DNA from: Spirochaetae bacterium HGW-Spirochaetae-5
GTDB taxonomy: Bacteria; Spirochaetota; UBA4802; UBA5550
Direction: 5' to 3'
Length of the DNA stretch: 64,000 nt
Assembly: GCA_002839285.1 (NCBI GenBank)
Contig: PGXT01000021.1
Location: 27,193-91,192, forward strand
Shown here: positions 45,043 to 53,948 of the stretch, piece by piece
Layout of the letters: each line of letters begins with the position of its first letter
Numbering within the stretch: position 1 is the first letter of the stretch
Notes under the pieces: generated by a model
The model's database searches: none
Seen by the model: only the letters and a program-made list of their open reading frames with translations
Told to the model about the DNA's origin: nothing
Position numbers and translations under genes: made by a program

Positions 45043-46011
45043 TCAGTTCTCATTATTTTTTATAAAAAGTTCTACTTCATAAAAAGTTTCTGTTTTGCTG
45101 ATAATTTTAACATCTACAATTGAGTTCTTTTTCAGATCACTTATGAAAGAGGTGTATCTTTTTGAATCAACTTTTACACGGTAGTAGGATTTATTAATAC
45201 CTGATAAATCTTTTTTAATAACTGAAACATTATATTTTTTTAAAACGCTATCGGGATACGGCAGTGCAACCGGTGATGAATCTTTTTGTACACTGACTGA
45301 CTCTTCAGCAACACTGCCGCTGTAACCGCTTTCACCGGAGAGTGATTTTTCTTCATCGGTAGATTTTTTTTCACTTTTAACAATCCGTGCTTTATTCATT
45401 TCAATTAGAATTTGTGAACTGCCCGGTACTTCAGTTTCAGATGAAACCTTATCATCGGCAATATTGGAAAGAGGGTTCTCATTTCTTCGAATTATTTTAC
45501 CCGAGGGGGGATCTATTTTAAGCTTCGCAATTTTATTATCAGATTCAAATCTGTCCCGGTTAACCTCTTTTTCAGCCGGTCCGGAATTTTTTAACGCGGA
45601 AGATTCTTCAGATGGAGATTCAATTGTAAACTCAGAGCCTTTTTCCCGTATCGTTTCATTAAAGAATGGGCGGTAGAGAAAAAAGACAACCATTGCCAGC
45701 GCCAGAACCCCTGCCGCTTCAAGAGGGAAACTGAAACTTCTTATACCGGTGCGCACTGTACTGAATACGTTTACAAAGACCCCTGATCCGGTTTCAGAAT
45801 CTATTCTTTTGTGAAGTTCAGAAAGAAAATTATCCGGTGCAGGTACAGGTTTAACTGTTTTCAGATTATTTCTATATTTAATCAGAAAGTCAAGTTCGGC
45901 TCTACATTCCGGACAGGATTTTATATGTTCAGCAAGAAGTCTGTCCTTCATCGGATCGATTTTATTGTCAAAATAGGAGTTAAGCATTTCATGTGCGTCT
46001 CTGCATTTCAT
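45043..46011 (-). CDS. anti-sigma factor with zinc-finger domain
   Basis: The 322-residue protein begins with a putative zinc-finger anti-sigma domain: C3, H7-type residues, and HIKSCPEC (H..C..C near residues 29-36). A single membrane helix lies near residue 95-115 (SFPLEAAGVLALAMVVFFLY), followed by a long low-complexity periplasmic region rich in Ser and Glu. It is translationally coupled (4-base overlap) to the sigma gene upstream. It should hold that sigma factor inactive until an envelope signal triggers release. Confidence 0.85.
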   Translation of the reverse strand: MKCRDAHEMLNSYFDNKIDPMKDRLLAEHIKSCPECRAELDFLIKYRNNLKTVKPVPAPDNFLSELHKRIDSETGSGVFVNVFSTVRTGIRSFSFPLEAAGVLALAMVVFFLYRPFFNETIREKGSEFTIESPSEESSALKNSGPAEKEVNRDRFESDNKIAKLKIDPPSGKIIRRNENPLSNIADDKVSSETEVPGSSQILIEMNKARIVKSEKKSTDEEKSLSGESGYSGSVAEESVSVQKDSSPVALPYPDSVLKKYNVSVIKKDLSGINKSYYRVKVDSKRYTSFISDLKKNSIVDVKIISKTETFYEVELFIKNNEN

Positions 46012-46724
46012 GGCATTACCCCCTGCAGAAGTCCCCGGAGTCTGTGTCTGCCCCGGGAAATTCTTGATTTCACTGTTCCGGTTTTTACTCCGGTAATTTC
46101 TGTTATCTCTTCATAGCTCAGTTCATCAAGATCACGCATAACGATAAGTATACGCTCCTCTTCAGGGAGTTTTGATATGGCTCTGCGTACTGCCATCTCC
46201 CCCTCGCTTCTTTCAAAAAGAGTCTGCGGGTCGGCATTGTCTGAGGCAGAGTGGTAGTTTTCAAATCCGTCAATTGATACTTTCCTTCTGCTGTATGCAG
46301 ATGAGAGTCTGTTTCTGCATGTGTTCAGCGCGATCGAGTAAAGCCATGTGGATAGAGCCGATCTGAAACCGAATTTATGGAGGTTTTTATACATTTTTAT
46401 AAACACCTCCTGGCTGCAGTCAACCGCTTCATCGTAGTCTCCGGTAATATTTAAACATAGATTAAAAATCATATCTTTATACCTGATTACAAGAGTATCA
46501 AAATCTCTCTCTTTACCGTTCAGAAAGCCTTTAATCAGAACGGTGTCTTCTGTCTCATGGGTATTTTTATTTAATTCGTTTATAATTAGACTTAAAAAGC
46601 CGGAAAACGTTCTTATTTTTTTTAATGATAATAGAAATATTTCCGGAATGTATAGCCGGAAAATGCGGATAATAATGCCTGATGAATAAAAGACCGGAAT
46701 TGACGATGAAGGGGAATTTAACAT
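46008..46724 (-). CDS. ECF-type RNA polymerase sigma factor
   Basis: The 238-residue frame has sigma region 2 (DFDTLVIRYKDMIFNLCLNITGDYDEAVDCSQEVFIKMYKNL) and region 4 (LPEEERILIVMRDLDELSYEEITEITGVKTGTVKSRISRGRHRLR). The domain itself begins near residue 52; the first 50 residues look unlike coding sequence and no internal ATG exists, so an unusual start codon nearer to 46570 is possible. It is coupled to the anti-sigma gene and directs genes for an envelope or stress response. Confidence 0.88.
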   Translation of the reverse strand: MLNSPSSSIPVFYSSGIIIRIFRLYIPEIFLLSLKKIRTFSGFLSLIINELNKNTHETEDTVLIKGFLNGKERDFDTLVIRYKDMIFNLCLNITGDYDEAVDCSQEVFIKMYKNLHKFGFRSALSTWLYSIALNTCRNRLSSAYSRRKVSIDGFENYHSASDNADPQTLFERSEGEMAVRRAISKLPEEERILIVMRDLDELSYEEITEITGVKTGTVKSRISRGRHRLRGLLQGVMP

Positions 46725-46846
46725 TATATTATTCTCTATATATAATAAATAAGATCGGAGTATATTATAAAGAGAACGGATGTAATTACAACTCAGTTTT
46801 TTCAGTTTATTAAAATATCTTCACAAGATCAGTTATTTGAGATACT

Positions 46847-47206
46847 TTAATCGGCCCTATATACTTCATAAATGTGAGGTATACTTTTCATTTCAGAGCT
46901 GAATTCTTCAATTTTATCTTTTGAGACTTTAACATTATACATGGGGCCTGTCTCCCGAAGAGGTATTTTAGTCATTCTGTTTTTTGTAGTATCACTGAAG
47001 GAGTATCCGCTTTCAAACATTATACTGCTTGCTTTTGCAATCGGTACGTCCTTATTGAAAACTACAACCATGTCAATTGTTGTTGACGATATTTTTTTGT
47101 CCGTATAGCATCCGGTGATTATAAGTGCGGTTATAACAACTGCAGCATGGAAGAGGATGATCCCTGAACCGATTCCGGATAAATAATTTCTTTCTGTCTT
47201 CATCAT
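46847..47206 (-). CDS. small lipoprotein-like hypothetical protein
   Basis: The 119-residue protein has a hydrophobic N-terminal segment ending ALIITGCYTDKK, a possible lipobox. The rest is a short mixed domain with no recognised motif. GGAGGAG precedes the double ATG. It sits in front of the sigma/anti-sigma pair on the same strand, 120 bases away, so might belong to the same regulatory group. Function unknown. Confidence 0.6.
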   Translation of the reverse strand: MMKTERNYLSGIGSGIILFHAAVVITALIITGCYTDKKISSTTIDMVVVFNKDVPIAKASSIMFESGYSFSDTTKNRMTKIPLRETGPMYNVKVSKDKIEEFSSEMKSIPHIYEVYRAD

Positions 47207-47344
47207 ATCTCCTCCTTTCTGATTATGTCATTTATTATATTTACAATAGTAATACATTTTCAGAGTCAAAAATTATTTTTTTAATTAAATTTCATATTTT
47301 TTCCAGTTTTTATTTTTAAATATTTATAAGTAAATAAAACGTTA

Positions 47345-47507
47345 TTATCTCCGCTGCATCTGAAGGCAGCGAATTGTTTTCGGAAGCGCGTCTGCTTCGC
47401 AGACGTCGGGAATGGGGGACCCCCGGTATCCCCCATTCCCGGGCACAACGCGTAGCGCTGTGCCTTCAAAAATAAATTCCCGCCGGCGGCGGGGGCGGGA
47501 ATTATAA
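47345..47507 (-). repeat. nested-palindrome repeat, copy C
   Basis: The order matches copy B: a left flank of ATTATCTCCGCTGC type, the hairpin CGTCTGC-TTC-GCAGACG, a central hairpin GGGAATGGGGGA...TCCCCCATTCCC, the arm AGCGCTGTGCC, and a right flank CCCGCCGGCGGCGGG. It is more diverged than A and B. It lies in the 446-base gap before the TPR gene, which has no other content. Confidence 0.75.
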
Positions 47508-47652
47508 TTATGTTGTTGATTTTTATATAATAAACTGATACTGTTGATGAAGTAAACATTAATTGCTTATAAACCGGCGGAGATAGAATGCCATAGGTTT
47601 ATGAGTAATTATATTAAACAGTAGTACAATAAATTTTCCAGGCGGTTTGAAT

Positions 47653-48390
47653 ATGCAGCCCAAATTGAAATTAAAAAATAAAATCTATATTACTCTGTCC
47701 GTTGGGGCAGTTGTTTCACTTATTGTGCTTAATTCCATATTCGATGTAGTTAACTGCAATATTAAAAGGGATTACACAGGTGGTCGGGATAAATTCTATC
47801 AGGATATAAAGGAAAAGATTCAGAAACTTGAAAAGGAGGAGTTTAAGGACGCTGCAGCGGCATCAAGACTTGCCCAGCAGTATAATATCCTTGGCACCTA
47901 TTATCTTGAAAGCCGTTTATGGGATATGACAATTGACGCATTTAATAATGTACTGAAATACGGGAATGCAAGCGACAATACCTTTTATTCTCTGGGACTG
48001 GCCTACGGCAACAGAGGTGTTGAGAAAAACTCAAAAGATGATATCAATAAGGCGGAATACAATTACCGTAAAGCAACGGCAGTAAATCCCAATCATCTGG
48101 ATGCCAAATATGCTCTTGCAATACTGCTTTTCTATTATAGGGAAGATGGTAAGGATGAGGCTTTAACTCTGATAAATGATATTATTGTAAAAAATCGTGC
48201 ACATTATCCTGCACGCTTCGCAAATGGAAGAATTAATTATGAGCTCGGCAATAAAGAGAAGGCCCTTACCATTTATCAGGAATTGCTGGCAGATATAAAT
48301 AAAATGCCCGTGTCGGGGCTCAGTAATGATTACAAAGCGGAGTGCACCAGAAATATAACACGGATAATGTCGGAGCTGTCAATGAGGTAG
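47653..48390 (+). CDS. TPR-repeat protein with N-terminal membrane anchor
   Basis: The 245-residue protein has one membrane helix (residues about 10-30) and three or more tetratricopeptide repeats (for instance WDMTIDAFNNVLKYGNASDNTFYSLGLAYG and NYRKATAVNPNHLDAKYALAILLFY). ATG at 47653 is chosen over the TTG at 47647. TPR proteins act as assembly scaffolds; with motAB converging on it, a flagellar link is possible but unproven. Confidence 0.8.
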   Translation: MQPKLKLKNKIYITLSVGAVVSLIVLNSIFDVVNCNIKRDYTGGRDKFYQDIKEKIQKLEKEEFKDAAAASRLAQQYNILGTYYLESRLWDMTIDAFNNVLKYGNASDNTFYSLGLAYGNRGVEKNSKDDINKAEYNYRKATAVNPNHLDAKYALAILLFYYREDGKDEALTLINDIIVKNRAHYPARFANGRINYELGNKEKALTIYQELLADINKMPVSGLSNDYKAECTRNITRIMSELSMR

Positions 48391-48451
48391 AAAATTAATT
48401 CATAAATAGCTGTGTAATTTTATTGAGTTTAGAATATACTGTGAATAAAAA

Positions 48452-48470
48452 CCCCCTTTAATAAAGGGGG
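48452..48470. terminator. hairpin between convergent genes
   Basis: CCCCCTTTA and TAAAGGGGG form a 9-bp inverted repeat between the TPR gene and motB. It is followed by GGCAGGGGGGATTTT, and a run of A precedes it, so it could end transcription from both sides. Confidence 0.6.
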
Positions 48471-48509
48471 GCAGGGGGGATTTTATAAAGTATTTTTTTA
48501 TTTCGTCCC

Positions 48510-49295
48510 CTATCGCCACTCTTCATCAGGTAGAGGTCTGCTTATCCTTGCATCTTTAGACTCTTCAATGAACCGCTCTTTAAGTATTACTATATCAACC
48601 CGTCTGTTATATGCTCTTCCTTCGGGAGTGTTGTTGTCATCCAGCGGGCGGTATTCGCCGAATGCAACTGAGGAGAGCTGTTTAGGGTTAACACTCTCTT
48701 CATCGGTTAGATGCTGGAGTACAGCAAGACTTCTCGCCGAGGAGAGTTCCCAGTTAGTTTTATATCCTTCACCTTTCGGCTGGACTATTGTGCTGCCGTC
48801 GGTGTGACCCTCAATTCTTGTAAAGTTGGGTACGTTACGGACTATATTTGATATTTTAGCCAGAACAGGGCGCATCTCCGGCTTTAATTTTGCAGAGCCC
48901 GGATCAAAAAAGAAATCCGATGCAAGGCTTATTATAAGCCCTCTTTCATCTTCTGTAACACGGACTGTTTTCGAAGTTACCTCAGGTTTGAAGAGCTCCA
49001 TCGCCCGGGTAACTGCTCTTCCCAGGGACCTCCCTTTATCTGTTGAAGGGAGGCTCATCATGGTCTGGCCCATCTCGGCAAGTGATCCCTTTGAAAGAGA
49101 TTGTCCACCTTCCATCATTCCCAGATTACCCCGGAATGAACTAATTATCATTTTAAAATCATCGGCGGTGCTTACTGTTACATCACCCATCATAATAATG
49201 AAGAAACACATGAGGAGGTTGTTCATATCTCCCATGGTGACCATCCATGCCGGGGGTCCCTTTACACCGCCTTTATCTTTTTTTTTCTTAGCCAT
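48510..49295 (-). CDS. motB: flagellar motor stator protein MotB
   Basis: The 261-residue protein has one membrane helix with the proton-carrying aspartate in WMVTMGDMNNLLMCFFIIMM (near residue 23) and a C-terminal OmpA-like peptidoglycan-binding domain (FFFDPGSAKLKPEMRPVL, IEGHTDGS, NWELSSARSLAVLQHL). It anchors the stator to the cell wall. The motA gene ends 2 bases before its ATG, so the two are coupled. The length is of the short type seen in spirochaetes. Confidence 0.93.
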   Translation of the reverse strand: MAKKKKDKGGVKGPPAWMVTMGDMNNLLMCFFIIMMGDVTVSTADDFKMIISSFRGNLGMMEGGQSLSKGSLAEMGQTMMSLPSTDKGRSLGRAVTRAMELFKPEVTSKTVRVTEDERGLIISLASDFFFDPGSAKLKPEMRPVLAKISNIVRNVPNFTRIEGHTDGSTIVQPKGEGYKTNWELSSARSLAVLQHLTDEESVNPKQLSSVAFGEYRPLDDNNTPEGRAYNRRVDIVILKERFIEESKDARISRPLPDEEWR

Positions 49296-49297
49296 TT

Positions 49298-50077
49298 TTA
49301 TTCGCCTTTTTCATCTACTAAATCTGCTCTCATAACGGGAGGGAGGAATGAAACGAGTTTTTCTTTTAGAATCCTCGGATTATCACCAGCCTGTATTGAT
49401 AGTACACCCATAACTGCAACAGACTTGAACAGGATTTCCTCACCTGTAAGTGAATCCAGGTTTGTCGCCATTGGAGTAAGAACAAGATAAGCGAGAATAG
49501 CTCCATAAAGTGTTGTGATAAGAGCAACGGAAAGATAGGGTCCAACCATGGATTTATCACTGAGGTTTGCAAGTAGAAGTACAAGTCCCATCAGTGTACC
49601 GATCATACCGAAGGAAGGTGCAAGTCCGGCGAAGTCATCGAATATTTTTTTATTTACACCATGACGCTCGGCCATTTCATCTATGTCAGTTTCAAGGATT
49701 ACGCGTACGAGTTCCGGGTCGGTACCGTCTACTACAAGCTGAAGACCCTTTTTTAGAAAAGGTTCATCAAGCGCATCCAGATCATCTTCAAGAGCCAGCA
49801 AACCTTCTCTTCTAGATTTTTCAGAAAATTGAACTAAAGTTACTATCAGCTCAACGGGATTAAGAGATGGGGGAAAAACAGCTATTCGCATATATGTGGG
49901 CATTGCCATAAGTTTTGTAAGGGGGTATGAAACCATGAGCGCGCACCAGCCCCCTCCGAATGTAACTATAACTGACGGTGCATCCCAGAACATCAGTACA
50001 TTACCTCCGGCAACAATAATACCGAAAATTAAAGTTGCGAAACCGGCGACAAGTCCAATTACTAATCCAATATTCAT
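49298..50077 (-). CDS. motA: flagellar motor stator protein MotA
   Basis: The 259-residue protein has four membrane helices and a cytoplasmic domain. APSFGMIGTLMGLVLLL and TLYGAILAYLVLTPMA are the typical helix 3 and 4 sequences with the conserved prolines. It conducts protons or sodium ions together with MotB to drive the flagellar motor. The ATG at 50077 follows GAAGG. It is the first gene of the motAB operon. Confidence 0.94.
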   Translation of the reverse strand: MNIGLVIGLVAGFATLIFGIIVAGGNVLMFWDAPSVIVTFGGGWCALMVSYPLTKLMAMPTYMRIAVFPPSLNPVELIVTLVQFSEKSRREGLLALEDDLDALDEPFLKKGLQLVVDGTDPELVRVILETDIDEMAERHGVNKKIFDDFAGLAPSFGMIGTLMGLVLLLANLSDKSMVGPYLSVALITTLYGAILAYLVLTPMATNLDSLTGEEILFKSVAVMGVLSIQAGDNPRILKEKLVSFLPPVMRADLVDEKGE

Positions 50078-50380
50078 TTTCAACCTTCAAAAAAAAGAAT
50101 TTTAATATTATCCGTTCTATATAGATAATTGCTCATTAATCTGTACTGAAATTCACATCTCTGCTGTATTGAGCCGGCTGATATAAACTTCAGAAAAATC
50201 ATGAGCATCTGCTTTTAATGCTGCTTCACTGTTCAGATAAAGAATTTTACTTCAAAAATTGAGAGAAAGATACCGGAATAATCTTGACTCTCTTATTATT
50301 TACTGATAACTTTATAATTCATAATCGGGATTTTTGAAATTATTCTTGAGATTAAAATTTTAATTACAGGTGAGTTAATT

Positions 50381-51403
50381 ATGGAAAATAAAGGGGCATT
50401 TTACCCGTTTGTCTGGCCGACTCCCGACGCATTCGGAATAGGACTTGTTATTGGACTGTTCGGTATAGCTTTACTGATATACATAGTCTATAAATACCTT
50501 GAATCCAAGGAACAGAAAAGAATCCATAATTATCAGTTATTTCTATTTCAGGCGAAGCGCAAAGGTCTTAATAATTTTCAGTTTAAAATTCTGAAGAATA
50601 TGGCATTTTATCTTAAATTGTCAAATCCCAAGGAACTTGTTTCAAATTCAGATTTATTTGAATCAATTCTGCCTGACTTTATCGAATATCTTAAAAAGCA
50701 GACCGAAGGGGATGAGAATATCCTGGGGATTTTCCGTGATCTGTCAACAATTTATGAAAGACTTTATACTGCAGGTTCTCAACGGAAGCCTCTTGAATCT
50801 ATGGCGGACATACAAGAGGGTGAAATTCTTTATTTTACAACAGAAAGAGGCGGAGTCTATCTGGGTAAAACTTCAGGCCGGGGGGGTAATTTTATAGCGC
50901 TTAAACTTTTTACTCCGGCAAAGAATCTCCGGATTTTTGAAAATGAAACTGCAGTTTCACTTCATGCGCTTAGAATAAATGACGCGGAGTATCTTATTAA
51001 TACGGTTACAATGGGAATTGATGGCAATATAGTTAAAGTTAAGATATCGGATGATCTTACAAGAGAAAGAGAGTTCAGACATCCATATATCAATGTAGTT
51101 ATTCCAGGTGTTATTACAGTTGTTTCGCTAACCGGTGAAGCGGAACCTGAACAGATTGAGTGTTCAATTTTGAAAATCAATGAATATGAGTGTGTACTTC
51201 GAATTTCTGTTCCTTTGGAGTACGGCAGAGAGTACCCGATAAGTTTTGAATTGAGTAAATTTAAGTTCAATATTAATTCACGTATAGTCTCATCAAAGAC
51301 AGTTGAAACTGAAAGTGTTTATTATCTGACTTTCAAGTTTCTGGATATGACCGATCCTGGTAAGGTAATACTTACCAGGTACATAGCAGAGAGTATGCAG
51401 TAA
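50381..51403 (+). CDS. membrane-anchored PilZ-like protein
   Basis: The 340-residue protein has an N-terminal membrane helix (residues about 18-40), a helical cytoplasmic part, and two beta-barrel-like regions. The C-terminal one ends YYLTFKFLDMTDPGKVILTRYIAE, the common end of PilZ domains. The c-di-GMP contacts RxxxR and D/NxSxxG are not clearly visible, so it may not bind the nucleotide. It is transcribed away from motAB. A flagellar brake or stator adapter role is a reasonable guess. Confidence 0.65.
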   Translation: MENKGAFYPFVWPTPDAFGIGLVIGLFGIALLIYIVYKYLESKEQKRIHNYQLFLFQAKRKGLNNFQFKILKNMAFYLKLSNPKELVSNSDLFESILPDFIEYLKKQTEGDENILGIFRDLSTIYERLYTAGSQRKPLESMADIQEGEILYFTTERGGVYLGKTSGRGGNFIALKLFTPAKNLRIFENETAVSLHALRINDAEYLINTVTMGIDGNIVKVKISDDLTREREFRHPYINVVIPGVITVVSLTGEAEPEQIECSILKINEYECVLRISVPLEYGREYPISFELSKFKFNINSRIVSSKTVETESVYYLTFKFLDMTDPGKVILTRYIAESMQ

Positions 51404-51406
51404 TCA

Positions 51407-52099
51407 TCAGTCACCGGAAACAAAAGCTGTGAGAACCCAGCCTTCGCTCCGTTTTTCAAATATGGCTCTTGGTCCTATGGGTGAATGGATATAATGGCTG
51501 AATACATATCCGGTTTTCCCCGTTGATGTTTGAACTTTAACCCATGTTCCGTTTATGCCGTTTACCTTTTCAGATACAGTGTCTTCGGCGGACCATGCTG
51601 TTTTTACAATTTCGTAATCGAGCGTTTCGATAACCGGGGATTTTGATGAAGGGGTTTGCCGGACATTTACTTTTTTACCTGTTACAGCCGAGTATTCGTG
51701 TGAGTCATAGTCAGCGGGAAAGATAACAAAGAGATACGGGTATGCCTGTGTGGTCTTATTTTCGTCATAGAATGATGAACCCATTGACAGGACCTTATCC
51801 ATCTCGTACCAGAATTTTGAATTCTGCGGATTTCTGTCCAGATTCCATAATTTAATTAACCCGTTAATTCCATCCTGAGATTCGAAAGTAAAAGCAACAT
51901 CATGAGCTATCAAATTTCGTAAAGTTGTAAGATTTCTGGATTTAACAGCTGTTTTAAATTTTTGGATGTAAATATAAAATTCTTTATCTGCAGCAGAATC
52001 ATCAATAGGTAGGAGTTGAAATTTTTTAAACTCTTTTACCTCCGCCATTCCGGTTATAATTATAGAAAAGAATAATAATATAGTCAGTGTTTTTTTCAC
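51407..52099 (-). CDS. secreted protein with bacterial SH3 domain
   Basis: The 230-residue protein has a signal peptide (1-18) and an SH3b-like domain near residues 135-210 (VTGKKVNVRQTPSSKSPVIETL, then VKVQTSTGKTGYVFSHYIHSPIG). Such domains bind cell-wall peptides. The N-terminal part has no recognised motif. It ends three bases from the stop of the PilZ-like gene. Confidence 0.8.
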   Translation of the reverse strand: MKKTLTILLFFSIIITGMAEVKEFKKFQLLPIDDSAADKEFYIYIQKFKTAVKSRNLTTLRNLIAHDVAFTFESQDGINGLIKLWNLDRNPQNSKFWYEMDKVLSMGSSFYDENKTTQAYPYLFVIFPADYDSHEYSAVTGKKVNVRQTPSSKSPVIETLDYEIVKTAWSAEDTVSEKVNGINGTWVKVQTSTGKTGYVFSHYIHSPIGPRAIFEKRSEGWVLTAFVSGD

Positions 52100-52167
52100 A
52101 GGTTTCAGCTCCTTTTTTAATGTTAATTGGATTTATATAATACTGACAAGTCCCCCAGCATATGGTT

Positions 52168-52429
52168 ACCCTCTTTATTAAACTGACTTGTACCCACTTC
52201 TCAACAGCCCCCTAAATCCTACTTCGACAGGCTCAGCACACCGCCCGGAGGGGGACTTTGAAATACTATTAAATATTTTATTATTTCAGACAAATCATAA
52301 TTTAAATTGTTAAGTAAGATGTATTATTATATTTAAATATTTATTTGTAAAGTAATCTTTAAGTCCCCCTCCGGGGGATTTAGGGGGCTACATAGAAAGA
52401 TGCGGGTACAAGTCAGTTTATTAAAGGGT
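52168..52429. repeat. miniature element with long terminal inverted repeats
   Basis: The left end ACCCTCTTTATTAAACTGAC followed by TTGTACCC (from 52168) pairs with the right end GGGTACAAGTCAG followed by TTTATTAAAGGGT (to 52429), about 28 bases with few differences. Inside, AGCCCCCTAAATCC and GGATTTAGGGGGCT also pair, as do GGAGGGGGACTT and AAGTCCCCCTCC. The left arm carries an extra TTCGACAGGCTCAG. It has no gene and is likely non-autonomous. Confidence 0.8.
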
Positions 52430-52627
52430 ATATAGTGCTTTATATCTAATTCAAGATTATCATTTAATTATATTTGTACAGTAAAAATTACAAGAAGGAA
52501 AAACTGCTGATTAACAAAAATTTATTTCAGCAGGTCTGAATAAACGGAGGTTTCAGAATCGTTCTTTACTTTTTAATCCTATATTGTTAAACTATGTTCA
52601 TTGAAAATATTTTTTCAGAGGCCTATA

Positions 52628-53080
52628 ATGACATTCAAAAAACTGTTTTTTAAAATTTTCAGTTTTTATCCTCCGTTTTTCGGAGCCGGGATAAAAGTTA
52701 AAATTTCGAAGGATGTTAAAAGTGTAGACGTGAGCATGAAGCTGACTTTCTGGAACAGAAATTATGTAGGTACACACTTTGGAGGTTCTCTCTATGCCAT
52801 GTGCGATCCGTTTTTTTTCTTTCTGCTTATGGAGAACCTGGGTAAAGATTATATTGTATGGGATAAGGGAGCAACAATTCTTTTTAAAAGACCGGGGAAG
52901 GGGAGAGTTCATGCGCGCTTTTTTATTCCGGAAGAAAAATATGATGAAATAAGAAAGCTTGCAGAGAACGGGAACTCAATTAATCCTGAATTTAAAATAG
53001 ATGTCCTTGACGATGAAGACAATGTAATAGCTGCAGTGGAGAAGATATTGTATATAAAGAAGAAATCCCCCAAAGTCTGA
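52628..53080 (+). CDS. DUF4442/thioesterase-like hotdog protein
   Basis: The 150-residue protein has the DUF4442 layout: a core near LTFWNRNYVGTHFGGSLYAMCDPF (hotdog helix) followed by beta strands (ATILFKRPGKGRVHARFFI). Such proteins are likely acyl-CoA thioesterases, though few have been tested. ATG at 52628 with AGAGG upstream is preferred to an upstream TTG. It ends one base from the convergent agmatinase gene. Confidence 0.8.
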   Translation: MTFKKLFFKIFSFYPPFFGAGIKVKISKDVKSVDVSMKLTFWNRNYVGTHFGGSLYAMCDPFFFFLLMENLGKDYIVWDKGATILFKRPGKGRVHARFFIPEEKYDEIRKLAENGNSINPEFKIDVLDDEDNVIAAVEKILYIKKKSPKV

Positions 53081-53081
53081 T

Positions 53082-53948
53082 CTATTTCATCCTTCGGCTG
53101 ATTATCCCCATGAGATTATATGCAAGCTGCGCCGCTGCAAAGTCTGAAACAGAAGATCCTTCAGCCGGTGCAAGCTCAACTACATCAAATCCGATAATTC
53201 TTTTTGATGCAGGGATCGATTCTACAAATTTAAAAAAGTCGTACCAGAACAATCCCCCGGGAACCGGAGTCCCTGTATGGGGAATCACCGAAGGATCGAG
53301 TCCGTCAACATCAACTGAAATGTATATATCATCGGGGAAATCTTCGGGAAAATCAATACTGAAACAGTTCTCTCTGTATATGTATGACGCATTGTAGCAG
53401 GTAATATCACTGTTAGCATCGCGGTATCTCTGCTCCTCCATGGAGAAGCTTCTAATCCCTATCTGTACAAGGGGAACGCCTTTTTCGTGAACTCTTCGCA
53501 TTACGCATGCGTGTGAATATTCCGATCCGTCAAGTTCATTCCGGAGATCAGCATGCGCATCAAAGTGAACTACCCCTATTACATCGAAATGTTTTTTTGC
53601 GGCCATAATCGGTCCATAGCTTACTGTATGCTCCCCACCGAGTATTACCGGGATTTTTCCCATGGCTAAAATTGATGCAGTCTCTCTCTCTATCGCGGCC
53701 AGTACTTCGGTATCGGTTCCGCTGCAGTCTACCGGTTTGTGTGTGTATATTCCATGCTCAAGAGGGAGAGATATTCCGTCGAATGCCTCAAGCTGCTGTG
53801 ATGATGCTATAATCGCATCGGGTCCGCCGGCTGTTCCTGTTCCGTAAGATACAGTCTTTTCATAGGGGACAGGGAGTATGTGAAAGAGAGAGTTCTCCGG
53901 TGACCGTCTTTCCGATTCGCTTTCGAGAAAAAAAAGTTCTGCTGTCAT
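53082..53948 (-). CDS. speB: agmatinase
   Basis: The 288-residue enzyme cleaves agmatine to putrescine and urea. All binuclear manganese motifs are present: GGEHTVSYG, HFDAHADLR and SVDVDGLDPS. It overlaps the decarboxylase gene by 4 bases, so it is the last gene of the polyamine operon. Its product, putrescine, is the substrate of the dehydrogenase encoded upstream. Confidence 0.92.
   Translation of the reverse strand: MTAELFFLESESERRSPENSLFHILPVPYEKTVSYGTGTAGGPDAIIASSQQLEAFDGISLPLEHGIYTHKPVDCSGTDTEVLAAIERETASILAMGKIPVILGGEHTVSYGPIMAAKKHFDVIGVVHFDAHADLRNELDGSEYSHACVMRRVHEKGVPLVQIGIRSFSMEEQRYRDANSDITCYNASYIYRENCFSIDFPEDFPDDIYISVDVDGLDPSVIPHTGTPVPGGLFWYDFFKFVESIPASKRIIGFDVVELAPAEGSSVSDFAAAQLAYNLMGIISRRMK

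Noticed and set aside
48826..49335. 169-codon plus-strand frame
   Set aside because: It is antisense to motB; the motB frame has the OmpA-like motifs and is coupled to motA.
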